In this document: one piece after another, positions 1 to 8,016 of the stretch
How positions within the stretch are numbered: position 1 is the first letter of the stretch
Layout: every line of letters begins with the position of its first letter
DNA from: JALYGJ01 sp963781705
Lineage (GTDB): Bacteria; Chloroflexota; Limnocylindria; Limnocylindrales; CSP1-4
Assembly: GCA_963781705.1 (NCBI GenBank)
Contig: CAWAGP010000010.1
Location: 558,001 to 622,000 of the forward strand
Direction of reading: 5' to 3'
Length of the DNA stretch: 64,000 bases
Made by a program: the position numbers and the translations under genes
The notes under the pieces: generated by a model
Told to the model about the DNA's origin: nothing
The model's input: the letters and a program-made list of their open reading frames with translations, nothing else
The model's database searches: none

Positions 1-743
1 CTGCGCTTCTGTTGCAGGTCACCAATGAGGGTGGCTTCATCAACCCCACTGCCCACCTGGCCGAATTGCCGGCCGTGACCGTCGACAGCGACGGCCACAT
101 CTACGTGCCCGATACCAGCGCCACGCCGGGGCTTGTTGCGCCGGTGTTGCTGCGCGACGTAGGTACCGCCGGCGCCGACCAGATCGTCGCCGCGTTGCGC
201 GCGGCGGGTCTCGACACGGCCGGTCATGACTGCGGCATCGCCGCCGACACAGGGGCCTCGGTCTTCACCGTTGAGCTCGACGGACAAGAGGTCGTCAATC
301 GTTTCGCCGCCAGTGGCCCGGGCGGTCCAGGCGGCGAGCCGCACCCCGGCGCAGGCGCGTCGGCGTCGGCCGCATGCGATCAGGTTGCGGCGGCTGCCTT
401 CGACCTCCTCAGCCGGCTGAGTGATCCGAGCGAGACCTTCGGCGCCCCCTCGGCGCCCACGACTGCCTACCAGCCGAGCGCGTACCGTGTATGGGTGGCC
501 CAGATCGACGGTGCCGGCCAGCCGGCCATAGATTGGCCGCTGTCAGCCACGCTGGCCGACTTCGGGACACCGGCCACACCTGACTTCGGCGTGACCGGCC
601 TGCGCTCCGGCATCGTCCTGGGGGCTGACGTGCAGACGCTCGCCGATACCCTGGCCGGTGGTCAGCCGGGCGACCTCTTCGCCTCCAACGGCCTGAACTA
701 CGAGTTCTGGGTGCGAGCCCTGCTGCCCGACGAGCTTGGCTGA
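1..743 (+). CDS. Conserved secreted-type protein, C-terminal part
   Basis: The reading frame is open to the first base of the window, so the gene is 5'-truncated; the first in-frame start-like codon (TTG at 12) is probably internal. The visible 240-odd residues begin with a GGFINP segment followed by a DSDGHIYVPD stretch. That pattern resembles a family of actinobacterial/Chloroflexota secreted or lipoprotein hypotheticals whose N-terminal signal would lie outside the window. There is one Cys pair region (DCGIA, ACDQ) and a Gly/Pro/Ala-rich centre near residues 100-118. The stop codon directly abuts the ATG of the DoxX-Rieske gene, so the two are probably co-transcribed. No enzymatic motif is visible and the function is unknown. 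Confidence 0.75.
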   Translation, partial: ALLLQVTNEGGFINPTAHLAELPAVTVDSDGHIYVPDTSATPGLVAPVLLRDVGTAGADQIVAALRAAGLDTAGHDCGIAADTGASVFTVELDGQEVVNRFAASGPGGPGGEPHPGAGASASAACDQVAAAAFDLLSRLSDPSETFGAPSAPTTAYQPSAYRVWVAQIDGAGQPAIDWPLSATLADFGTPATPDFGVTGLRSGIVLGADVQTLADTLAGGQPGDLFASNGLNYEFWVRALLPDELG

Positions 744-1883
744 ATGAGCCGCCGGCGGCGCGGGTCGCGCCCTGCAGCGCGCCGCCCGCCGTGGTCGTCG
801 ACCCAGTCGTTGCCGATCGGCGGCGCGCCACCAAAGCTGCGTGATCGGTTGGCCAGCGCGAGCGTCCCCGCGCTCGCGCTGCTGCCGGTGCGCTTCTTCT
901 TCGGCGCGACGTTCGTGTATGCCGGGCTCGACAAGCTGCTCGACCCCGACTTCTTCAACCCTGCCGCAGCAGCTTCGATCCAGAACCAGTTCGCCATCTT
1001 CGAGCGCTTCTCACCCCTGGCGCCCTTGGTCCACCTTGCCGCACCGCTGGCGGTGCCGCTCGGGCTGCTCATCGCCCTGGGCGAGATCGGGGCCGGGCTC
1101 GGCGCGCTGACCGGCATCGCCTACCGCCTGTCGGCGCTCGGCGGCGCGCTGCTGGCCGGCATGTTCTTCCTGACGGCGTCGTGGACGATCCACCCCTTCT
1201 ACCTGGGGCCCGACCTGCCCTACATGATCGGCTGGCTGTCGCTGGCGCTGGCCGGTCACGGTGACCTGCTCGTGCCCGCGTTCGTCTCGCGCGCGGCCGC
1301 ACCGGCACCCCGTGCCGAGGCCGGGCTCGTGCCCCGCCGGCAGCTGCTGCAGGTAGGTGCATTGGCCGTCATCACGCTGTTCGTCGGCGCGCTCGCCGGA
1401 GGATTCCGGCTGCTCGCGCCGGGCCTCCTGGGCGTTCAGGTCGGAGCGGAACCGACGCCCGACGCGAGCCTTCTGCCGACCCCGGCATCCAGCCAATCGC
1501 CGGGCGAGACGCCGGCGACCACCCCCGGCGCCCAGCCGACGCCGGCCGGCATCGTGGTGGCCAATGTCGCCGATGTCGAGCGCAGCGGCTCGAAGGCCTT
1601 CCGCGTCCCGGTGACCGCGCCCGCGCCGCTGCCGGCCGGCGACCCGGGCCTCATCGTGCGGCTGCCCGACGGCAGTTTTGCCGCGTACGACGCGACGTGC
1701 ACCCACGAGGGCTGCCGCGTTGGCTGGGACGCGGCCGATGGCGTGATGCTGTGCCCCTGCCACGGCGCCGCGTTCGACCCGGCGCGCCACGGAGCCGTGA
1801 TCGCCGGACCCACCCGAGTTCCGTTGACGGAGCTGCCGCTGGTGATCGACCAGCAGGCCGGAACGATCGCGCTGGCTACCTGA
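744..1883 (+). CDS. DoxX-type membrane protein fused to Rieske [2Fe-2S] domain
   Basis: This 379-residue two-part protein is probably a membrane electron-transfer subunit. Residues about 40-180 form a DoxX/DoxD-like bundle of four membrane segments. Residues 197-220 carry a Pro-Arg-Arg-Gln-Leu-Leu twin-arginine-like motif followed by a fifth hydrophobic segment. A Pro/Thr-rich linker (235-270) leads to a Rieske domain with Cys319-Thr-His321 and Cys337-Pro-Cys-His340, the two Cys/His pairs that ligate a [2Fe-2S] cluster. The internal twin-arginine motif suggests that the folded cluster domain is exported, as in actinobacterial QcrA. DoxD-type proteins act in thiosulfate:quinone oxidation, but the substrate here is not known. 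It starts immediately after the upstream stop and precedes a Dyp peroxidase gene. Confidence 0.88.
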   Translation: MSRRRRGSRPAARRPPWSSTQSLPIGGAPPKLRDRLASASVPALALLPVRFFFGATFVYAGLDKLLDPDFFNPAAAASIQNQFAIFERFSPLAPLVHLAAPLAVPLGLLIALGEIGAGLGALTGIAYRLSALGGALLAGMFFLTASWTIHPFYLGPDLPYMIGWLSLALAGHGDLLVPAFVSRAAAPAPRAEAGLVPRRQLLQVGALAVITLFVGALAGGFRLLAPGLLGVQVGAEPTPDASLLPTPASSQSPGETPATTPGAQPTPAGIVVANVADVERSGSKAFRVPVTAPAPLPAGDPGLIVRLPDGSFAAYDATCTHEGCRVGWDAADGVMLCPCHGAAFDPARHGAVIAGPTRVPLTELPLVIDQQAGTIALAT

Positions 1884-1924
1884 TCGGCGCTGCGCCATCC
1901 TGACCGCGCCATAATCCTGAGGAC

Positions 1925-2826
1925 ATGCCATCACCCCAGACCGGCATCTTCGCCCTTGGTACGGCCTCCCACGCCTACCTCGAGCTCGACCTGCTGCCGG
2001 ACGCCATTCCGACCGAGGCGGTGGCCAACGCTGCCGCCCTGCGCGAGCCACGCACCACGATTGGTGGCGTAAACCTGGTAACCGGCTTCCGGCCTGAGCT
2101 GTGGTCCGCCGTCGCTCGGGCGCGGCCCTGCCGCCGGGCCTGGCCGGCTTCAACGAACCGCTGGCCGGCCCGGACGGCTTCTCGCTGCCGGCTACCCAGC
2201 ACGACATCGTCATGTGGCTGACCGGCGCCGAGTACGACGTCGTGTTCGACCTGTCGCGCCGGATCGTGACCGCCCTGGAGGCGAGTTGCGCGCTGGCGCA
2301 CGAGATGGTCGGCTGGCCGTATCACCATGACCTCGACCTGACCGGCTTCATCGACGGCACCGAGAACCCAACGCTGGTGGAGGCGACAGAGGTGGCGCTG
2401 ATACCCGCTGGTGCGCCGGGCGAGGGTGGTTCGATCCTGCTGCTCCAACAATGGGAGCACGACGCACCGGCGTGGGACGGCCTGCCCGTCACCGGCCAGG
2501 AGGCCGTCATCGGCCGGCGCAAGATCGACAGCGTGGAGCTCGCGCCACGGCCGGCCGACTCGCATGTCGGCCGGACCGACCAGGACCGCTTCGGCAAGAT
2601 CTTCCGGCGCAACATCCCGTACGGCTCGGTCGACCGCCACGGCACGATCTTCGTCGGCTTCTGCGCCAGCCAGCGGCCGTTGGCGGCGATGCTGGACAGC
2701 ATGATCGGCGGCGACGGCGGGCCGCGCGACCAGTTGACCAGGTTCACTCGGGCACTGACCGGTGCGTACTACTTCATTCCGTCGGCCGACGCTCTAGCGG
2801 CGGCCGGGCTCGACAGCCGCCGATGA
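1925..2826 (+). pseudogene. Dyp-type heme peroxidase, interrupted by a frameshift
   Basis: This is a dye-decolorizing peroxidase (YfeX-like class), a cytoplasmic heme peroxidase. The first frame (ATG at 1925) encodes the conserved N-terminus ending in GFRPELWSAVA. Homology then continues in another frame from about 2119 with LPPGLAGFNEP. The join needs one extra base, most easily in the GGG run at 2118-2120. The second part carries the GFIDG signature (catalytic Asp codon 2353-2355), the proximal heme His in DSHVGRTD and the distal Arg region GKIFRRN. All catalytic parts are intact, so an assembly indel is as likely as a real pseudogene. A CATAAT -10-like hexamer lies at 1910-1915 and a GAGGA lies just before the ATG. 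Confidence 0.85.
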
Positions 2827-2841
2827 GTCCAGTGGCGAGCC

Positions 2842-3785
2842 TCAGGCGTGGCTGTGACTCAGCAACCAGGCGTAGATGTCGACGTTGAGCTCACCGCTGT
2901 AGACGGGCTCCCACATGGCGTGGCCCATACCGGGATAGACATTGAGGCGGGCGTCGACGGCGGGTGGGCCGGTGCAGGCCCGCAGCGTCGCGATCGGTTC
3001 GATGCTGCCGGCGGGGTCGACCCGTTGGTCGGCGACGCCGTGGAAAGCCCAGATCGCGACGCGGCCAACATCGCAGTTCACGCCCCTGCCATCGCCGGCG
3101 ATCAGCACCGCCGCGCTGACGTACTCGTCGGCATGCTCCGCCAGATACCGCCACGCGCCGATCGCCCCGCAGCTCACGCCGGTCAGGTAGATCCGCGCCG
3201 GGTCGACGACGTAGTTGGCGATGGCAAACCTGATCATCTCGTCCACCTCGCCGGCGTCGAAGCACAGGCCGCCCGTCCGCCTGTCGTGCTGAGGCACGAG
3301 CACGACGAACGGGCGATCAGCCGGCCACGCATCGTCGCTGATCAGGCGTGGAATGCCCGTTTGGAACAGGCTCGGCAACGAACGCTCGCTACCGTTGCCG
3401 TTCTCCGGGCTGCCGTGCAGGAACAGCAGCAGCGGCCGCGCAACGTTGTCGCCATAGCCCGGCGGCAGGTACTCGAGATAGCCGTTCGAGGCGCCGCGAA
3501 CCGTGCCGAGTGGCCGGACGGTAACGTGCTGTGACGACTCAAACGGGCTCGCCATCGGGCTCGTGATCGCGGTCGGCGTGGCGGGGCTGGCGGACGGTAA
3601 CGCAACCGGTGTGCTTGACGTGGTCGGAGCGGCGCTCGCGGTAGGGGTCGTGCTGGCATGTAGGAAGGTCGCGCTCGGTGTCCGGGCACCGCGGGCGATG
3701 TTGTGGCGCTCGGCAAAGGCGCCGCCGTGCACGCTGCGGTGAGAAGGGCGACGCCGGCGGCGACGGCGCGCGCCCCGTGACTCAC
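2842..3785 (-). pseudogene. Lipoprotein alpha/beta-hydrolase (esterase), frameshifted after the signal peptide
   Basis: The long frame (2842-3732) encodes an esterase/depolymerase-like alpha/beta hydrolase with LLLFLHGSPENG (oxyanion region), the nucleophile elbow GVSCG, and late Asp and GMGHAMWE His segments. It lacks a credible start and signal. A GTG at 3785, overlapping the stop of the upstream permease (GTGA), opens another frame that encodes a lipoprotein signal ending in LLTAAC followed by a Ser/Thr/Pro linker. The linker continues in the hydrolase frame (PSATFLHASTTPT). One missing base within about 3690-3735 would join them. The product is therefore predicted to be a membrane-anchored extracytoplasmic esterase, last gene of the metal-uptake operon. 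The substrate is unknown. Confidence 0.75.
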
Positions 3786-4651
3786 GGCTGACTGCCGGTC
3801 GCAGTCGAGGCGTGCCGTGGCGGCAGCCGGCTGATGATCAGCGCGAGCGCGAATATCGCCGTCTCGACGAGCACGATGGTGGCGCCGCTGGCCGAGTTGA
3901 GCCAGTAGCTCAGGTACAGGCCGACGACCGGCGCGACGACGCCGATGACGATGGCGATCCCGACCAGCCGGCCGAAGCTGGTGGATACCAGCTGGGCGGT
4001 CGCGGCCGGCGTGATCAGCATGGCCACCACGAGGATGATGCCGACCGCCTGGAGGCTGACCACGATGGTCAGCGCAATGAGCGCCAGGAACAGGTATTCG
4101 AGCCGGACGACGGGCAGGCCGGCCGCTTGTGCGCCGAGCGGGTCGAAGGTCGAGTACAGAAGCTCCTTCCATAGCAGCGCGACGATGACCAGCACCGCCA
4201 GGGCCAGCAATGCGAGCGAGATCAGGTCGCCAACGCCGATGCCGAGAATCTGGCCGAACAGGAAGCCGAACAGATCGCCGACGTAGTTGGGGATGAGGCT
4301 GAAAAGAAAGATGCCCAAGGCGAACATGCCGGCAAACAGGACACCGATGGCGGTGTCGCCGCGGATGCCGCCGCGGCGAGTGACCCAGCCGATGGCCAGC
4401 GAAGTCGCCACCGCCGCGATCGCCGCGCCGATGTAGAAGGGACCGTGGAGCATGTACGCGGCGACCACGCCCGGGAAGGCCGAGTGGCTGAGGGCATCGC
4501 CCATGAACGCCAGGCCACGCAGGACCATGTAGCTGCCGACCACCGCGCACACCAGGCCGACGATGACCGAAGCCGCCAGCGCCCGGTCGAAGAAGCCGAA
4601 CGCGAGCGGATCGAGGATCGGGCTGAGCAGGTTCATCGGCGCCAGGTTCAC
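3782..4651 (-). CDS. Zinc/manganese ABC transporter permease (ABC-3 family)
   Basis: This 289-residue polytopic inner-membrane permease has about eight hydrophobic segments. The conserved ABC-3 stretch VVGSYMVLRGLAFMGDALSHSAFPGV lies near residues 37-62 (quoted here only to locate it; key parts are LRGLAFMGDALSH). It forms the channel of a ZnuABC/MntABC-type importer with the ATPase and binding protein encoded just upstream. Its ATG overlaps the ATPase stop (ATGA at 4648-4651), and its own stop overlaps the GTG of the esterase lipoprotein, which implies translational coupling. Zn and Mn importers of this family cannot be separated from the permease alone. The Fur-family gene heading the operon makes metal-repressed expression likely. 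Confidence 0.92.
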   Translation of the reverse strand: MNLAPMNLLSPILDPLAFGFFDRALAASVIVGLVCAVVGSYMVLRGLAFMGDALSHSAFPGVVAAYMLHGPFYIGAAIAAVATSLAIGWVTRRGGIRGDTAIGVLFAGMFALGIFLFSLIPNYVGDLFGFLFGQILGIGVGDLISLALLALAVLVIVALLWKELLYSTFDPLGAQAAGLPVVRLEYLFLALIALTIVVSLQAVGIILVVAMLITPAATAQLVSTSFGRLVGIAIVIGVVAPVVGLYLSYWLNSASGATIVLVETAIFALALIISRLPPRHASTATGSQP

Positions 4652-5472
4652 CGTTGGCTGCCGTCGTGGAAGTGCTCTTCGGTGCCGCTGGCGCTGTCGT
4701 GGTGGTGCGCGTCGTCGAGCAGCACGGTGTGATCGCCGAGCACCAGCAGGTGGCCGCCGTAGGTGCGCGCCAGCACGTCCGGGTCGCGCACGAGATCCAC
4801 GCTGCCGCTGGCGACCACGCTGCGGTTGACGGCGACGACCTGCGCGAAGTGGCGGCTCACGGCGGCCAGATCGTGGGTCGTGGCGATGACCGTCCGGCCG
4901 CGCTGGGATTCGGCCGACAGCAGGGACATCAGGTCTTCTTCTGTCGGCACGTCGATGCCGGTGACCGGCTCGTCGAGCAGGTACAGGTCAGGTTCGGCGG
5001 CCAGCGCACGGGCCAGGAATGCCCGCCGCCGCTGGCCGCCCGACAGTCGGCCGATCTGGGTGCGGGAGTGGTCGATCATGCCGACCCGCTCGAGCGCGGC
5101 GGCGACGATCGCCCGGTCGGTGCCGTTTGGCTCGCGCAGCGGCCCGAGCCGCGGGAAACGGCCCATCAGCGCGACGTTCCAGACGGTGATCGGAAACGAC
5201 CAGTCAACCAGTTCCGCCTGGGGCACATAGGCAATGCGCCGCGCCGCTCGGCCGGCCAGCACGCCGAACGTGGTGACCGTCCCGCTCCACGGTTTCAGGA
5301 TGCCGGCGATCAGCTTCAGCAGCGTGGTCTTGCCGCCGCCGTTGGGACCGAAGATCGCCAGCAGTGAGCCGCGGGCGATATCGAGATCGACGTCTTTGAG
5401 GGCGGGCGCGCCGTCGTAGCCGACGGTCACGGCGCGCAGTGAGACCGCCGGTTCGGAACTGTCGGCCGTCAC
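4648..5472 (-). CDS. Zinc/manganese ABC transporter ATP-binding protein
   Basis: This is the cytoplasmic ATPase of the metal importer, 274 residues from GTG at 5472. That start is preferred because it overlaps the TGA of the binding-protein gene (GTGA); an in-frame codon at 5505 would reach back into that gene. Walker A GPNGGGKT is at residues 42-49, the signature LSGGQ at 143-147, Walker B LYLLDE at 163-168 and the switch His at 200. The C-terminus (about 250-275) is unusually rich in His and acidic residues (DDAHHHD, EEHFHD). This could buffer or sense the transported metal and is consistent with a zinc or related transition-metal role. Confidence 0.93.
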   Translation of the reverse strand: MTADSSEPAVSLRAVTVGYDGAPALKDVDLDIARGSLLAIFGPNGGGKTTLLKLIAGILKPWSGTVTTFGVLAGRAARRIAYVPQAELVDWSFPITVWNVALMGRFPRLGPLREPNGTDRAIVAAALERVGMIDHSRTQIGRLSGGQRRRAFLARALAAEPDLYLLDEPVTGIDVPTEEDLMSLLSAESQRGRTVIATTHDLAAVSRHFAQVVAVNRSVVASGSVDLVRDPDVLARTYGGHLLVLGDHTVLLDDAHHHDSASGTEEHFHDGSQR

Positions 5473-6386
5473 TTGAGCGCCATCACGAGCTGGTCGGTGT
5501 CCCACTTGATGAGTGCTTCATAGCTCGGGACAGTGTCGCTCAACGAACCGTCGTACAGGTTGGCGACGACGGTGGCGCCGGTCTCCGCCGCCAGCTGGTC
5601 GACCAGTTGCGTGGGGAACTGCGCCTCGCTGAAGATCGCCTTGACGCCGGACGCCTTGACAGCCTTGATGAGTTGCGCGGTGTAGGCCGCGCTGGGGTCC
5701 TGACCCGGTGCCACCACCGCCACGCCGACGATGGTGATGCCGTACTCGCGCGCGTAGTAGGGGAACGCATCGTGGAAGGTGACCAGTTTGCGACTTGCCT
5801 CCGGAATCGTGGCGATTTCCTGGCGGACCTGCCCATCCAGGGCGGCGAGTCGCTGCTTGTACGCGGCCGCCTGGGTGTCGTATGCCGCGGCATCGGTCGG
5901 GTCGGCGCTCTTGAGTGCCGCGGCAATGCGATCGACGTACAGCTCGGCGTACTTCACGTCCATCCACAGGTGCGGGTTCTGGGTGCCGGGATCCTCGCCG
6001 GGCAGCAACTCCACGCCGGGCAGGCCGACGCCCAGCTTGAGCAGCGGCGTGCCCGATGCTGAGGAGTTGGCGATAATTCGCTCGAGCCAGTCATCGAGGC
6101 CCAGGCCGTTCATGACCAGCAACTGTGCCTGGGCGACCCTCTGCACGTCGGCGGGCCGGGGCTCGAAGGTGTGCACGTCACCGTTGTTGGGCACCAGGCT
6201 GCTGACATCGACGAACGCGCCGCCGACGTTGCGCACCATGTCGGCGAAGACCGTGGTCGTGGCGACCACATTGAGGCCCGTCGATGGCGCCGTCGACTCG
6301 GTCGCCGGAGCGGTGCACCCCACGGCCAGTAGCAGAACACCGAGCCCAGCCGTCAGGCAGCGACCAGGTCTCAGGTGTGTGTACAC
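5469..6386 (-). CDS. Metal-binding lipoprotein of Zn/Mn ABC importer (ZnuA/MntC/TroA family)
   Basis: This is the extracytoplasmic substrate-binding component of the importer. A GTG start at 6386 has an AAGGAG box six bases upstream. The signal peptide ends in LLAVGC, making Cys24 the lipidated residue. Candidate metal ligands sit in the family positions: His72 (DVHTFEP), His139 (NPHLWMDV), His205 (TFHDAFPYY) and Asp279 (LYDGSLSD), with Glu254 also near the site. The long His-rich loop typical of many ZnuA proteins is absent, which leaves Mn or Fe open as alternatives to Zn. It lies 31 bp downstream of the Fur-family gene. Confidence 0.93.
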   Translation of the reverse strand: MYTHLRPGRCLTAGLGVLLLAVGCTAPATESTAPSTGLNVVATTTVFADMVRNVGGAFVDVSSLVPNNGDVHTFEPRPADVQRVAQAQLLVMNGLGLDDWLERIIANSSASGTPLLKLGVGLPGVELLPGEDPGTQNPHLWMDVKYAELYVDRIAAALKSADPTDAAAYDTQAAAYKQRLAALDGQVRQEIATIPEASRKLVTFHDAFPYYAREYGITIVGVAVVAPGQDPSAAYTAQLIKAVKASGVKAIFSEAQFPTQLVDQLAAETGATVVANLYDGSLSDTVPSYEALIKWDTDQLVMALK

Positions 6387-6417
6387 AGTGATCTCCTTGT
6401 CCGAGATATTTGGCGGA

Positions 6418-6861
6418 TCAGCCGTCGAGTCGCGTCTTGGCCTGGCAGTGACCGCACAGGCCGAACAACTCGAGGCGGTGACTGTCGATCCGATAACCGG
6501 TGCGACGCGAGATTTCGGCTACTGCGTCGGCCAGGCCGGGATCGTCGACGTCGGTCGTGCGGCCGCAGCGCGAGCAGATGACGTGGTGATGATGGTGGGC
6601 GGGCGAGCATCGGACATACGCGTGCTCGCCGTTGGGCAGGTCGATCCGTTCAAGCAGGCTGAGCTCGATGAGCAGCTCGAGCGCCCGGAAGAGCGTGGCG
6701 CGGCTGATGCCCAGCCGCCGGTCGTGGACGATCGCTTCGAGCTCAGCCGCCGTGAAGTGACCGTCGTGACCGCTGATCAGGTCGGCCACCAGGCGTCGCG
6801 GTCCGGTCAGCCGATAGCCCGCAGTCTCGAGCGCGGCGACGATCGGATTGGCTTGAGTCAC
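6418..6861 (-). CDS. Fur-family metalloregulator (Zur/Fur-like)
   Basis: This metal-responsive repressor has an N-terminal winged helix (YRLTGPRRLVADLI; ISRATLFRALELL recognition region) and a C-terminal dimerisation/metal domain. Numbered from the GTG at 6861, it has structural-zinc motifs Cys96-x2-Cys99 and Cys136-x2-Cys139 and a run of five His (89-93). The GTG at 6861 is chosen because a TATGCT -10-like hexamer (6869-6874) lies seven bases before it, implying a leaderless transcript; an ATG at 6888 is the alternative start. It heads the metal-uptake operon and probably represses it. No classical Fur or Zur box was found upstream, so the operator remains undefined. Confidence 0.9.
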   Translation of the reverse strand: MTQANPIVAALETAGYRLTGPRRLVADLISGHDGHFTAAELEAIVHDRRLGISRATLFRALELLIELSLLERIDLPNGEHAYVRCSPAHHHHHVICSRCGRTTDVDDPGLADAVAEISRRTGYRIDSHRLELFGLCGHCQAKTRLDG

Positions 6862-6926
6862 TCGCCCGAGCATATCGACTCGCGGCATGTTTGTCGAGAC
6901 TCAGTCGCAATAATGGCGCAGGCGCT

Positions 6927-7496
6927 TCAGCGCGGTGTCGAGTCCCCCGGGTGGAACGGCGCGCCATGAGCCGGCACGATGATGTCGGCGAGATCGATTA
7001 GTCGGGCACGGCTGGTGTGCAGCGCCACGAGGTCCGGCGAGAAGGGATCGTCGTCTGGGTAGTCGGCCGTCCACCAGGCGTGAGTGAACACCACGACCGC
7101 ATCGCCGGTGTCGAGCACCGTCGCGATGTCCTCCGCCGAATGGCCCGGCGCGCGCATCAGGCGCACGTGGGGCGAGATCTGCCGGTCATCGGCGTCGGCA
7201 TCGTCCCAGCGCCCATGGAAGTCGTAGGTCGCCCAGTGATCGTGCACCTGTGCCTCGGGAAACAGGGCGGCGTTGAGGGTGTGATCAGGATGGTGGTGGC
7301 TGAGCACGACATCGGTGATCGAGCCCGGCTCGAGCCCAAGGGCGCGCAGCGGGTCGATAATCGCTGCCTGGCTCGGTGCGAGTCCCGGATCAATGACGAT
7401 CCTGCGGTCGCCGTCGATGACCAGCGAACACGTGCTCGCCACCTCCGGCTCGAGCGTGCCGGTCACGAGGACCTGGAAGGTCGCTGCGGTTGCCAC
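6927..7496 (-). CDS. MBL-fold metallo-hydrolase (MBLAC1-like)
   Basis: This small cytoplasmic metallo-beta-lactamase-fold protein has 189 residues. It has the metal motif His67-x-His69-x-Asp71-His72 (LSHHHPDH), a further His at 119 (APGHS) and a terminal PAHG His, so a dinuclear zinc or iron site is expected. The N-terminal strand order and short length resemble MBLAC1-type hydrolases. The substrate cannot be assigned. The GTG start at 7496 has no Shine-Dalgarno but has TAGGCT six bases upstream (7503-7508 on this strand). It is transcribed alone, divergently from the small membrane protein at 7565. Confidence 0.87.
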   Translation of the reverse strand: MATAATFQVLVTGTLEPEVASTCSLVIDGDRRIVIDPGLAPSQAAIIDPLRALGLEPGSITDVVLSHHHPDHTLNAALFPEAQVHDHWATYDFHGRWDDADADDRQISPHVRLMRAPGHSAEDIATVLDTGDAVVVFTHAWWTADYPDDDPFSPDLVALHTSRARLIDLADIIVPAHGAPFHPGDSTPR

Positions 7497-7564
7497 GCTC
7501 TCAGCCTAACTGCCAGCACGTCACGATTCCTGTCCGATCGGCCGCCTGGGCGGACAATGGCCGT

Positions 7565-7993
7565 ATGACTCATCCGTTGAGGGCATCGGCAGCGCCCGGC
7601 GGCCATGCGCCTGCGGACGGGTCCTATGAGCCGGGGGTGTGCAACATCGGGCCATCCGAGATCGCCGCCCGACGGCGCGTCGGCCATGTCGGCCTGGTCG
7701 TCACGCTGGTCACGCTGGCCGTGCTGATCCTGCTGGGCGTACCGGCGCTCGTCCGCTTCGTCGTCGCGCTGCCGGCCGCGGGCACGGCCATCACCTACCT
7801 GCAGGCGGTACTCCGCTTCTGCGTCGCCTTCGGCTCCCGCGGCACGTTCAACTTCGGAGAGCTCGGCCAGTTGCACCACGTCACAGACACGGAGGCGCGC
7901 GCGCGGGACCGCGCACGCGCACTGCAGATGACAGTCGGCGGAGTGGCGATCGGCGTCATCGTGGGTGTCGTCGCCGTCCTGCTGCCGCTCTAG
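7565..7993 (+). CDS. Small conserved membrane protein, unknown function
   Basis: This 142-residue protein starts at ATG 7565. A CNIGPSEIAARRR segment (residues 27-39) precedes a hydrophobic helix of about 20 residues. A short re-entrant or second hydrophobic stretch (RFVVALPAAGTAITYLQ) follows, then a CVAFGSRGTFNFGEL motif, and a last hydrophobic helix reaches the C-terminus. The positively charged DTEARARDRAR stretch between helices predicts a cytoplasmic loop. The CNIGP and GSRGxFNFGE blocks look conserved rather than random, but I cannot name a family. It is monocistronic, divergent from the MBL hydrolase and convergent with the next one. Confidence 0.7.
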   Translation: MTHPLRASAAPGGHAPADGSYEPGVCNIGPSEIAARRRVGHVGLVVTLVTLAVLILLGVPALVRFVVALPAAGTAITYLQAVLRFCVAFGSRGTFNFGELGQLHHVTDTEARARDRARALQMTVGGVAIGVIVGVVAVLLPL

Positions 7994-8016
7994 GTGCGGA
8001 AGGGACCCCTTTTTGC

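Noticed and set aside
6862..6926. A Fur or Zur box before the Fur-family gene
   Set aside because: No recognisable palindromic Fur/Zur consensus was found; only a TATGCT -10-like hexamer is supported.
7994..8016. Terminator at GGGACCCCTTTTT after the small membrane protein
   Set aside because: The potential stem would leave a loop of two bases and is too weak to call, although a T5 run is present.
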